The notes below the pieces were generated by a model. That model ran no database searches. It saw only the letters and a list, made by a program, of their open reading frames with translations, and had not been told where the DNA came from. From Trichoplusia ni (taxonomy: Eukaryota > Arthropoda > Insecta > Lepidoptera > Noctuidae), in contig NC_039502.1 in assembly GCF_003590095.1 (NCBI RefSeq), forward strand, positions 2,914,001 to 2,978,000: a stretch of 64,000 bases of DNA, given 5' to 3'. Shown piece after piece: positions 1 to 11,100 of the stretch. Numbering within the stretch: position 1 is the stretch's first letter; every line of letters begins with the position of its first letter. Made by a program: the position numbers and the translations under genes.

Positions 1-1321
1 TTTAAATGTGATGCGCATTCGTTATTTCAAAAGTTTCGTTCTCATTATAATGATGTGGTAATTTGCTGAAAATTATTACGATTGATACATACGTTCTTAC
101 ATGATTTATTTACGATTTTTTATTTTGCAAAGAATGCGATCAGTAATCGGACTTCATCAATCTGTGTTTTTACTTAGAATAACAGAACACGTTATCCGAA
201 TAACCCATCTGTTTATTATGTTCTAGTACTGGGCAAGAGGATTGAGCATAATTGTGTAAGAAACTTGTCCCCAACCCACTTAGTGACAATTACCCCATTT
301 ATCTCAGACACTTCAGTTTCAGCGTCCTACAACATAACATAATTCTGATTGCTTTCCACTTGTAGGACCTTATACATCAGCGTTTTTTTGTACTCAATAA
401 TCGTTGAGACCCGTGAACACTCTAAAGTATTCCCATTTCCTACCAATATGGGTCGAGTCCCGCCTTTATTTGGGCACGTTTCCTGACCGCAATCTTTTCA
501 TTGTGGAGGTCAAACTTATTACCTAAGGTCGATCATTCAACGTGTACTATCTATTGTGATTTTAGATTAAGGCATGTCGGCATTCACGCGAAAAAAGGGT
601 CTGAAGAGTTTTAATATGATAAAGGTGTTTTAATGTGGTGAAAATGCAGGTGTGCTGCGTTTGTTTATTAGTATGCTAGCAAGAAACGCCTAGATATAGT
701 ATATAGCTTGTGTTACTCGCTAATAATATAGCTGTTATAAGTAATAGAATTTTTAATAGCAGTCTAATTGCTTAGGTCTCAAAACGAAGCAAAGAAACGC
801 AGATTCACACTTATAGTATTATTTAGGATGTACACATACAAAAAATAAATGGGCATCCGCAATAGGTGAAATACGGTATACGACGACCCCAACATAACTT
901 GAAAAATGGTTACATAGAAGAATAACACGTAACAAAAGAAACTGCATTTTTAATATATTTTTGCCATAATTGGATAGCGGTAGAACTTCAACAGTAACTC
1001 CAACGTATTAGTACTTTCGTTAATTCGAATAAATACATATCAATTCAAATGCAAGTGCTTAGAAATCCGTACTATTGGATATTTTGAGAACTCTAACTCA
1101 TTGTGAAATAAAACGGTACTGTTATTTCACAGCAGAATGGTGGATTAACTCGCATTGACGCGTAAATACTCGCCACGTAATTAGGCAACGGTTGTTACGA
1201 AATGCATTTTCTTGGGCTGAGTCATACGTTGTTCCAGATTAGGGATACCTCAATAATTACTGAGGATAATAAGGGAAATGCAAACTCTCGAAACTGCTTT
1301 GGGTAAAAGATAGATGTTTGT
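1..1321. other. AT-rich non-coding stretch
   Basis: No gene, RNA or repeat family is recognised here. The only structure seen is a 9-bp perfect inverted repeat (GTCCTACAA at 324-332 and its complement at 360-368) around a 27-base loop, which is short enough to be chance. Confidence 0.6.
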
Positions 1322-1372
1322 AAAAAAACCGGTCAATATTCTGAGATCTTCAATGTCGCGAGTCTAACTCGT
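1322..1372 (-). repeat. Lepidopteran repeat fragment (GTCGCGAGTC type)
   Basis: Read on the reverse strand, this holds CGAGTTAGACTCGCGAC and then a TTGACCGGTTTTTTT segment. That combination matches, from memory, the front part of a repeat common in lepidopteran genomes whose rear part contains the 'gacagacggacagacagc' block seen at 13.6 kb. A related fragment lies at 52.2 kb. It is short and diverged, so the assignment rests on two short words. Confidence 0.45.
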
Positions 1373-1640
1373 AGATTTTAAATTTCTTACCAATAGCACA
1401 AGAAAAGAAAATCATAAAATTTGTTAGACTTATTCAATTACTACAGTTTCAAAGATTTTCCTACCTAAAACAATAAAGACTTTTGACCTAATTTCCATCA
1501 TGAGCAAAAAAAACATTATTTCAAAAACAATAAATAAAGCTTCCAATACAACCAATTTGTAAGCATCACAAAAATCCCAGCGAATGCGTACAGAATTCAA
1601 ACGACAGTACCATTTCAGGGGATTACTCACCTACTACTAC

Positions 1641-1740
1641 CTCACAAAGTAATTGTATTGCCGTTGTAGAAGCGAGACACCATAATACACCGCCTAGAGT
1701 GCCGTCTCTCTTCCACAAGGGGAATAAAGAAATTTAAGAT
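1641..1740 (-). repeat. Palindromic hairpin repeat, copy 1
   Basis: Inverted-repeat element of about 100 bp. The left end CACAAAGTAATTGTATTG leads into TGTAGAAGCGAGACACC, and the complement of the right half reads TGTGGAAGAGAGACGGC. The two halves are imperfect reverse complements meeting near 1692. The AGAGAC arm and the GCGAGAC arm show that the copy is in reverse orientation relative to the 37.4-kb copy. No coding capacity. It is either a fold-back MITE or another structured dispersed repeat. Confidence 0.75.
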
Positions 1741-2184
1741 TCGATGGTACGGTTTCTGCAGGTACTCTATAAAAGGAACTCCGGCTACAAGCCCGGCCCC
1801 GAAGTATTTGACTTAACAATCCTTAATGCGATCCTAAAATATTTTCATTCACACTGTATACAAATTTGTTCCCAGCTGAATATATTTGAAGATTTCTCGT
1901 TTTACGTTTTAATTGTTTCTGAGTGCTTAGTGTTTGCATGCTATGTTTCGTGTCGATCTGTTCATGAATATTATTTTTACTAGATCATCGTTTCCTTTAT
2001 TTGAAGTGCCTTTTTGAAACGGTTTTCTGAAGGCTGTTGAGGTATTTTTAAGGAAAAAAATCATTTTTGTTAAGAAATGTATTCCTATAAACTACACTAT
2101 GTTTTGGTGCAATGTAGTGAAATTCAAAACACTTTATAAATTGTGGAAGATTTTTTAAAACATTTTAATAGCTTTTATACTTAA
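1741..2184. other. AT-rich non-coding stretch
   Basis: Contains a chance open frame of 79 codons (1744-1983) with no recognisable domain. Nothing else is seen. Confidence 0.5.
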
Positions 2185-2434
2185 ACTAGCTGTTGCCCGC
2201 GACTTCGTCCCCGTGGGTAGAAGATATAAGTTACAATTTAGGTATACCTGCCCGGTTTTTTTCACATTTTCCATTGTATCTTAACTCCTATTAGTCGCAG
2301 CGTGATGGTTTATAGCCTAAAGCCTTCCTCGATGAATGGTCTATTCAACACAAAAATTTTGCAGCAGTAGTTCCTGAGATTAGCGCATTCAAACAAACAA
2401 ACAAACTCTTCAGCTTTATATATAAGTATAGATT
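2185..2434 (+). repeat. Lepidopteran 250-bp interspersed repeat, copy 1
   Basis: Begins ACTAGCTGTTGCCCGCGACT and ends with a (CAAA)n run, CTCTTCAGC and a TATA-rich tail (TATAAGTATAGATT). Internal blocks GAAGATATAAGTTA, ATTTTCCATTGTATCTT, CTCCTATTAGTCGCAGCGTG and CGATGAATGGTCTATTCAAC recur in the same order at 42.8 kb and, inverted, at 54.8 kb. I recognise this as a repeat found throughout Lepidoptera. The tail suggests the 3' part of a retroposed element, but no reverse transcriptase is present. Confidence 0.85.
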
Positions 2435-4188
2435 AGCTTAAATATCGTGAATACAAACCTTACACATCAGTAACATAGATAACTACAAAACTGCTTGTAC
2501 AAGCTTCACTGTGTTTTGCACGTAGCTTAAGCATAATTAAACCCAAAGGATTGCTTTTATAGTTTTAATAAGCGCATAAAACCTTAAGCTTCGCCGAACA
2601 GCAAAAACTCTTTCGTTAAAACATATTTTTGAAACATCAACCTCGTATAAGGAAAATTAAAATTCACAAAAGCCAGCTCACAATTTCAGTGGTTTCTTCT
2701 TTCGTGCTTCGCTAGTTTGGAATTTAACGGGACTTTGATACGTGTAAGCCTGTCACGGTTACATCAGCGAACTTGGAGCAAACCAATTAAAAACCAGACA
2801 GGGTCGCAGGGGCCAATTTTCGGACGCCTGACACTTATTTTTTTCCTTTACACGTCAGCATGGACAGCCATTTCAATTACGGATGAGCGAAACTTGACGT
2901 GAGGAATTTTTAGGTTATTTTCGGCTTGACCGCTTCAAAATGCCTTTAACGACCCACTGGTTGGCGGCAAGGCGCAGTTTGGCCTTAGTATATTATGTTT
3001 AATATTACATGATTAAAAACTATATACATATAAGCATTATCTTCTGAGTCTCATTGGTTATATTTTTTGCAGAGTACGTTAAGAATTATTGGCAGATTCA
3101 GTTATTACAGGTCAAACCATTTTGTTGACCCCATCATCTGCACACAATTGTAGAGTTCTCATAGAATTAATTGCTCGACCTTCTCCGAAGCTGCAGGATT
3201 AACCTTTATTGCGTGTTTAGAAATAACAAATCAGACTTCCCTTTATTCAAGCTATCTTTCGGATAACTGGAAGGTAGAGGCGCTTCCATTAATTTTCATC
3301 CGTTTTACTTAAATCACCCTAAAAGGGGATTATTTTGGCGTTTACTAGAAACTCTCGCACGATACATTTACAAGAAACAATGAGAATAAATCAGAAATGA
3401 TTTCTTCTTCAATAAATCAAGGGGTTTTGGTTTGATTGAGCAAACGCCAATAAGTATATTACCTATAAGGATAACTATGAAAATATTATAGGATAAAGGA
3501 TTTCTGTGTTCGCTCGAAGGAAAATTCTTTTGATCTAAGTTTCTGCATGTTATGGCAAGTAGAATACCAAAAGCAGGGCAGTGAACCGTTGGCTTTTATT
3601 TTCCTCTAAATGTACGTCAAAATTCTGTTTTCGCTGATGTTTGTCGTTGCTACGAGGAAAATGGTCGAGATTTTGGTACAATACAAATTTGTTTTGGTCG
3701 ACTGTATTAGGATGATCCTTTGAATCGTGTTTGTGGTATCTCGCTACTTCATGATAACTCATGCAGAACATTTATCTGATTTTTCAAAATTCAGTTTGCG
3801 AGTGATTAAGCTATCGACTAAAACACTCAAAAGATCTAATAATGATCTTAAATATTATTTATTGTCGGTAGAATCAATAGCTAAATATTTGATTAGGCAT
3901 AGCTTGCAATCTACGTATAAATAATTATAAAACGGTCGACCGGAATCCGAAAATGGAGAAACACAAAAGACCTTTCATAATATTTAAAACAGAAGCAAAC
4001 GACCCACAAAAGAAAAAAAGACGATCGATAATTCAGCGAACCGCGAACATCCACGAAACCTTATATTACTTCCAATAAGTATGAAGATCTCAACTGATTT
4101 CCATTCTGCATAATCGAAGGAGGCAGGAACCGATGGCGGAACATATCGGGCCGGATGACACTGCATTTTACAGGCGGTAAGGAAATTG
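2435..4188. other. AT-rich stretch, no gene seen
   Basis: Short open frames only (up to 73 codons), none with a recognisable domain. 2690-2980 is slightly GC-richer without any motif I can name. No known repeat family was recognised. Confidence 0.5.
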
Positions 4189-4240
4189 TGACGTCACGGC
4201 CCTGTATAAAATATGAGCCTGTTGAATTTCTGTCGAATAC
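4189..4240 (+). promoter_or_regulatory. CRE palindrome followed by TATA box (candidate promoter)
   Basis: A perfect TGACGTCA (4189-4196) lies 8 bp upstream of TATAAAATA (4205-4213). This is the spacing expected of a CREB/ATF-type site next to a TATA box, with initiation expected near 4235-4245. No TCAGT initiator is visible there and no open reading frame of substance follows, so this may be coincidence. Confidence 0.2.
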
Positions 4241-4898
4241 TCTCGAGAGTTCAAACAAGTCGTAAAGACTTTTGTGAAAAGTAATATAATTTTTCGGATA
4301 GCTTTTGAAGTGAGTTTGACGTTGAGTATGTATGAGACAAAGTTTCATTGTGGTTTTATGTATGAAATTATTTTACCTCTAAATTCGCAGCTAATTTTTT
4401 GGATTGTAAACTACACATTAATATACTATACTGTACATATACTTAAATGTCACTAACATTTTTGCCTACTGATGTTCACTATAACATTTTTCAAACAAAA
4501 TATTCAGTGTGGTGTAGTGGTAAAGTTCTAGAACACATCCAAGATATTTTGCTTCCGTTAATAGATTCTCGGCTAGATATATAAATGAATCCATCCCTAT
4601 ATTCCTTTATTATTACTGCAAACATTTTTTTTATGCGATTTTTTTTAAATTAACCTCTATATTCAAGTTTCGACTTAAAGTACGAAGTTCGTATCCACCT
4701 GAGTTTTATTATTACTTATCTTGATGCTAAACCTGTCACACTTATAGGATGACCTGAATTCCAAACATTTGACTTGAATAGTCCATTTAGATGACCCAAA
4801 TAGCGAAGCCGTTAAGTTTCCGCTATCCGTGAATGTATGCAGGAGTTGAACCTATAACATGACTTTGTCGGATTTAATCCCGGAGGGCTTAATAGCAC

Positions 4899-4968
4899 GT
4901 CTTAAACTTGTATTATTGCAGTTGTTGTAGAGAGATACCGCTCTACGCTTCAACCACCGGGAGACTCT
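4899..4968 (+). repeat. Palindromic hairpin repeat, copy 2 (right arm decayed)
   Basis: The left arm is well kept: CTTAAACTTGTATTATTGCA, then GTTGTTGTAGAGAGATACCG, then CTCTACGC. The second arm has decayed to CAACCACCGGGAGACTC. The arm order matches the 37.4-kb copy (forward orientation). Confidence 0.6.
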
Positions 4969-5988
4969 TACTGATGAGCTTGATGATTGAGCTTACTGGG
5001 CCTTTTTCTTGGCGGTTAATCAACAAAAATATCTTTGGATTAAGCTGAAGGGAATGTCAGACTTTCAGTGGCTAAACCACAACTAAAAGTATATTGAACT
5101 GTGTCCGCAGTAAGCCTCTCAGACAATGTCGCTGGCCCAGCGGACATCGGCCGTAATGGCCCATGAACTGACTTAGTAGACACCTCTTTGGGTCGGTCCT
5201 GGGGCGGTGAGCTGTTATAGTTAGGCAATGATATTTTGTTTAACATTAACATGGTAAAAAAAATAAAAAAAAATATTGAAACGATCAACGTATTGATGGC
5301 CTTAAAAAAAAACAAAGGAAAGTGCTTATAAAACCTTACATTAACAAAATAACAATCTTTTAAAAAGATTAATTCATTGGAACCTCACCCTAAAAATATA
5401 CTTAACGTTATACGAAACCGTCCTAAAAATTTTAAAGTGACTTTCTGAAACATTTTCCATACAAATCTGAGTCTTTCCTCTTATCGTGTAAACTTCCTTT
5501 CATTTTCTCCACCACTCGTTTTTCATGGGTAATTACCCCGTGAACGCAATGACGTCATACGTGATTGATAACATCCCTTGATTAATATTTTATGTCACGT
5601 TATAAAATATATAAGGTATTAATAAATGTAACATAAACAGTTTGTTTTGGTACACGCCAGCTGGATACCTGTAGAATTATTTACACCTCTGGACTATTAT
5701 TGAAGAGACACTGTTTTTCACCAAATAGTATGGTTTGACCGACTCCAAAAAGGAGATGGTTCTCAATTCGTGTTTCTGCTGTTTTTAGTTTTTTTTTATG
5801 TTTCTTACCTCAGAAGCACGGACTGGATAAGAAAGATTTCCTTTATTATATTGTAAATTCACATGAAATAGTTGCCATTTTGTCACATCAAAACTTCAAC
5901 AAGTTTGGCTCTATTTTTTTTTAAGTTTGACGAAATTATTATTATCCTTTGAACGATGATGTTAAGCTCCCTGAAATTCGTTTACCTA
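4969..5988. other. AT-rich stretch, no gene seen
   Basis: Holds a perfect TGACGTCA at 5550-5557 and several A/T runs. The 91-codon reverse frame at 5040-5315 has no recognisable domain and I treat it as chance. Confidence 0.5.
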
Positions 5989-6062
5989 CTCCTAAAGTAA
6001 AACGGTATCGCCATATAGAGACGCCGCTCTACACTGTATAGTTCTGTCTCCTTTCCTCCACT
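5989..6062 (+). repeat. Palindromic hairpin repeat, copy 3
   Basis: Starts CTCCTAAAGTAA, continues with ATAGAGACGCCGCTCTACAC and then TATAGTTCTGTCTCCTTTCC. The end motif (CCTAAAGTAA), the central CGCTCTACAC and the downstream CTGTCTC match the family. Forward orientation. Confidence 0.65.
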
Positions 6063-6653
6063 GAACGAATCTTACATGCATTGGTGATAGGACCGTTGAG
6101 CAAAGAGGTTATGTATTTAAACATCCAAAAATAAATAAAGCGAACGCTTTGTGCACAGAAATTAAAACTTATGCATGAACCTAAATTTAGTTCATTGGAG
6201 TCTAGCTTTATTTACATACTAATGAGTTTTAAAACACTACGTTGTTAATGCAGTGTCTCATATTTCGTACTAACGTCGCATTTACATATTTTGACACAAA
6301 TATTATGAAATTTTAACTAGGACTGAAACAGTAGAATAATATGTGTTCTTTTTTTGTGAAAATAGCAAATGAGTTTGTTGAAAGAATAATAGCTAATATT
6401 TTTTTTGTGTTTTGTCACTATATTAACGCGAAAATTACTTAAACCTAAACAACATAATTTGCATGAAAATATTTTGTATAGCAGTACCCTCACATATAAA
6501 CCTTCCTCTTCAATGACTCTATCTATTGAAAAGACTGCATCGAAATCCGTTGCGTAGTTTTAAAGATTTAAACAATTAAAGGAATATAGGGACGGCGATA
6601 GCGACTTTATACTGCGTAATGATAACGGCTTACTCAAGCGTATTTATCGGGTT

Positions 6654-6715
6654 TCCCGACTAGTTTAGGACCCAACCAGAGTTCTTAATCATGAGCTAAG
6701 TCTCGCGTGTCCAGC
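6654..6715 (+). repeat. GACTAGTTTAGGACC repeat, copy 1
   Basis: CCCGACTAGTTTAGGACCCA then ACCAGAGTTCTTAATCATGAGCT. The same block occurs at 23.2 kb and in more diverged form at 40.1 kb, and inverted at 8.1 kb. No coding capacity. The family is common in Lepidoptera as far as I recall. Confidence 0.6.
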
Positions 6716-7119
6716 TAATAGTAATCGATGTTTTACATTAAACGAGTTATCTTTTGTTACTGTTGTTACTGCGCAATATCTAAAGTACTTTTACTCGAAG
6801 ATAAATATAAGTTACACAAATAATATTGTTCACTAGGTGTGCTAAAATATTGCTACTTTTCTATATTACAACTGAAAATAAAACCTCGCTTGCACTTTGC
6901 AATATTATACTATTCTAAGACCGGAGACCCTGTAATTTTACTACCATACTACAACGATACATTTAACTTTTTATATTTACAGAAAAAAAAGTTAATAAAA
7001 AAAATCTGTAAATCTTTTGAATTACTGACGCAAGTCTTAAGCAATATTAACACTATTTATAAGTTAAAAACTACTTCGTTGTATCGATTATAGACGCAAT
7101 AGTTAAAAAAATAATGATT
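6716..7119. other. AT-rich stretch
   Basis: An 84-codon frame (6839-7093) covers most of it, but its product is lysine-, leucine- and tyrosine-rich low-complexity sequence with no recognisable domain. Treated as chance. Confidence 0.45.
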
Positions 7120-7368
7120 ATACACCGTGATTTTTTAGTCGTCTTACAAAAGCAGCCCAGTTTATGGATCCAATGACTAGAACACGTTCATGATAAAAAA
7201 ATAGGTTTTTATGAGATTTGAATAAATTTAAATGCTATTTTTATTCAATATTATGATGCTATTTGTAGTTGAGAAATACAGCTCTGTTGCGAGGGCAGTC
7301 CGAGCATACATGCATGCATACATGAACTGGGCTACTTTTGTAAGACGACTAAAAAATTACCATGTATA
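7120..7368 (+). mobile_element. MITE with about 45-bp terminal inverted repeats, short copy
   Basis: Left end TATACACCGTGATTTTTTAG continues TCGTCTTACAAAAGCAGCCC. The right end is its inverted counterpart (GGGCTACTTTTGTAAGACGA then CTAAAAAATTACCATGTATA). TA dinucleotides flank both ends, as expected for Tc1/mariner-type insertion (inference only). The inside (ATGACTAGAACACGTTCATG, TTTTTATTCAATATTATGAT, CTGTTGCGAG) is shared with the 49.5-kb copy, which is about 140 bp longer in its right half. No transposase is encoded, so it is non-autonomous. Confidence 0.85.
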
Positions 7369-8065
7369 AGTTCATATGGCCAAAAAATTGAAATCATCAT
7401 AGAAATCGTATCTTAAAATTAAAGAGCAACTAAAAAGAGATTGTCACTCAAACATAATATACACTGAGAAATCCCACTTCTCCCTTCATACAAAACTTTT
7501 TCAAAAACATAACGGTCACATCTTTCAAGCATGAAGGAATTAATCTAACTCCAAGATAATTATAGATTCAACCAACATTGAATAAGCATTTGCATAGTTG
7601 ACCTTACCTATACCTAAATATATTCCAGTAAAAACAACAGACTGTGGAAATATGTATTTTGGGCGATATTATAATTATACAGTCAAATATTCTAGCCTAG
7701 TGTTCTGAGCTAAGTAAATATCTTACTCTGTAACAATAACTGGCTGGAAATAGACTAGTTTCAGTAGTTAATAAGGCCCCAGGTGGAAACAATTCTCTTT
7801 ATTTCTTTAGGCTTTTGTTGCTCCACATTGCCTACCTCCATTTTTAGTAACAAATTTTCTAAATTGTTATTTCTAAGACTGTATTTTAGCATTCGCTTTT
7901 ATTGGCAACACTATGTAGAAGTTAGGCTGAAGGTACAGTGGTCAACCAATTGGCATATGACTGGATGAGCAAAGGGAGTTAAATATAGGTTGATTACATG
8001 ACATGTATGCTTTATAACTGATCTCATGTATCGCAGTTCTCGTCTTGGTCTAATGTAGACTTGGT
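7369..8065. other. AT-rich stretch
   Basis: No gene seen. 8043-8075 holds repeated CTTGGTCT words (short simple repeat) just before the inverted GACTAG repeat. Confidence 0.5.
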
Positions 8066-8112
8066 CTTGGTCTTGGACTCCGGCTGGGTCCTAAACTAGA
8101 CGGGAATCCCTG
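8066..8112 (-). repeat. GACTAGTTTAGGACC repeat, copy 2 (inverted)
   Basis: On the reverse strand this reads GGGATTCCCGTCTAGTTTAG then GACCCAGCCGGAGTCC, matching copy 1 at 6.65 kb. It is short, about 45 bp. Confidence 0.5.
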
Positions 8113-11100
8113 AAAAATTCGCATGAGTGAATCATTTTTATATAAATAATGATGTAGACTCCGCATTTATGTATAATTTTATGATAATAACGAACATTAT
8201 AATAATGAATGTTATCACTTTATATTTATTTAATAGTTTTTACAAAACAAAAAGGTAACAGAAAAGTTTAACGTTCCGAACCTTCACCTTATCAAACCTT
8301 GTATAGAAAAATAAATCATTTCTACAAAATAAATTTCTGAAACTACCCTTATCCTCTAGGATATGAAATATAGCTCACGGTCTATTCTAAGACCTACCAA
8401 ATATCTTGTGCCTACGAAATATTTCAAAAAAAATGAAAAACAATTTGAGAGGAATTTAACACGAGATAACTCAAATATAAGAAGATTGTAAATATAAAGA
8501 TCTTTTTGAAAGAACTATAAATCGGTAAAATAAATCTTAAAAAAAACATCTTCCTGCTTTTGGTTAAACCAAAAGATTTTATCACAGATAAAACCGCGGC
8601 GCTTACAAAGTATATGTTATTCAGAGAGCAAGATCATTAATAATGTGATATTACTTACGACAACGCATCGCAATTTTAGTGACAGGATATGAAAATGCGT
8701 GACCTACTTCCCAGAAAAGTTACATAAATTAATGCTTATGACCAGAAAGGAGATATATATGTTGTATTTATTTATGAGGGAAAATATTAAATATTCTACA
8801 AGATAATTTTGATTGACTTTGTACTGAGCAAAAAAATACCAACAAAGAGAGCATTGAACAATAAAAAATCGTTTAAAAGAATTTTCTCTAAAGAGGTTTT
8901 AACAGTAATCTATCCTTGCTTTTGATGAATTATTTGATTCGCTCAATTAATATTCGTACTGTAAAGAAAGCGACACGCCACTAAGCTTAGATGAGCTCAA
9001 CTAGCAACAATTAAGCCAAAGCCTTAAATATATTGCATCGACCACTACCATGTTTTCAATTAAAGAAGGTTCTCTATAAAATATCCTTGTTTTACTGTTT
9101 TTCGTACCTTTGTGTCAAGTAAATACGCGACTTGGCGAGGACTCTCCCGGGCTCCCAGTTACGTAGTTCGTTAATTAACAGAATAATTTAGTGAAAGCAT
9201 TGAATAGAGGAATTTAGTTACAAGGGTGTGTAAAATAACAGCTGTTAGTGTTTAGATACTTTATGTAAAGATTTATCGATTGCATGTCGTATACTGATTT
9301 TGTTTAATAATAAAATTAAATAAGTTTATAAACGACACTGGAAAAATGTCTATTGCGTAGTACTCATACACTTATGCATTGACTACACACGAAAAAAAAA
9401 ACAAACCTCTTTGCTATTCAAATTTCACATTGGGAACTGTGTATTACTACTACTTTCGAGATACCATAAAGACTGTACCGTTTACTTGTGACGTCAGACA
9501 CTTATAGGTGTACCAACATAAAATAATTACATAGTACAGAGCCGTATAAACACTATTATAGATTCAACTATGTGACGTCATTACGCCATTACAGTAATTC
9601 TCTCGTAGGCACTCAAACGTGGAATTACAAACTGAATAATTAGTAGTGTGGCTTTCGCAATTATATTGTAATTGAAGATAATGGAATGTTATTAAAACCT
9701 TTCACTTACTTAATTAAGTTCACTTAATAATTCAAGTTAATAAAGCTATGTAACATCGTAATTATAAATGATAATAAAATTTGTCTCCAAAATATATTAA
9801 AGCACGACTCTTAATTTTTGATAAAATATTAATTTGTTTGGATAACCTGCACTTAAAACTTAATTAAAACATTGTTTTAATAATTAAAAATACTGTTTGT
9901 GTAATACGAACAAAGGAGATTTTAATCAAAACTTTTAATGATTAAAAACAATGTTAGACCCAAAAATTATCAAATGAACAAAAAAATTAATACACATGGA
10001 CATTAAAACTAAAAACTATAATATTCCATTACAAAGTGAGTGCATTGAAACGTAAAACAAAGGACGCTCATAAAAGAGCTACTTCGAACTTAGGACATAA
10101 AAACTTTTCATAAAAATAAGTTTTGTTTCAACGAGTTCACAGCAGACCAAATGTACCTCTAAACATGTGCACGATAGAATTGCAAAACAGTCCCCTCTTG
10201 ACACCGGAAGAACAATGGCACAGTTCAAAGTTTGCCAAATAGCCGGTCCGCGTAGAAATACTGCCGCAGGCCGGTGTTGCCAGGTCAGTACTGAAGTTTA
10301 CTTGTTTTTATTGAGTGTGCCGACCAAATGTTTACTTAAAACGTCTTATTGGACGAAATGTATAACTTCTCACAGATATTCAACGTTGTCTTATTTTATC
10401 CATACGTAGATACATACATACACTTGTTATAATTGTTTGTGGAAACTAAATATTTGTTTTAAGTGTCTTAGTTATTAAAAAGACGCATAGATGTAAATAG
10501 CCATGTTAACACCGGATTACTGTCATTAACAAATGCAGGATTTTTTTTATTATAAAAAAATACTTAGACATTAAATACATAATTTAAAGAATAATATAAA
10601 GAGAATAGTACTACAATCAAGCAAGATAATAAGTGGTCCTTAGTAAAAATGTATCCAAATGATGAAATCAGAAAAACAAAAAAGAACGTGTGCCGTTGAC
10701 ATAGGATTCATTTTTCTTTTTAAATCCGACTGCCACTGTCTTTCCAATTTTGAATTTAATTTTTCCATGCCATTCTCGAAAGATTTTTTGTACTATTTTT
10801 TCCACCTGACCGACTTAGCATTGGCAACACTGGCAGTTTAGGGAGGTAAAAGATTGTCGCAACTCTCTGTACAGTCCCCAGTCAATGTTTGAAAGTGAAT
10901 TCGTTCAGCGTTCCGTAAAATTGTAAATAACTTATACTTCGCTTGAAATTACTTTTCTTCTGCGAGAAAAAGAACTTTAAGTATTGCATCTTTTATGGAA
11001 GGGATTATGTTTATATAGTTTATTAAATATTCCTCAAATGCTGTTACTAAGAATTTGTTTAAATAGTAAAGATAAGCAAATCACAGTAGGTATAATCATT

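Noticed and set aside
4509..4545. tRNA-like start GTGTGGTGTAGTGGTAAAG
   Set aside because: Resembles an A box, but no B box or cloverleaf follows.
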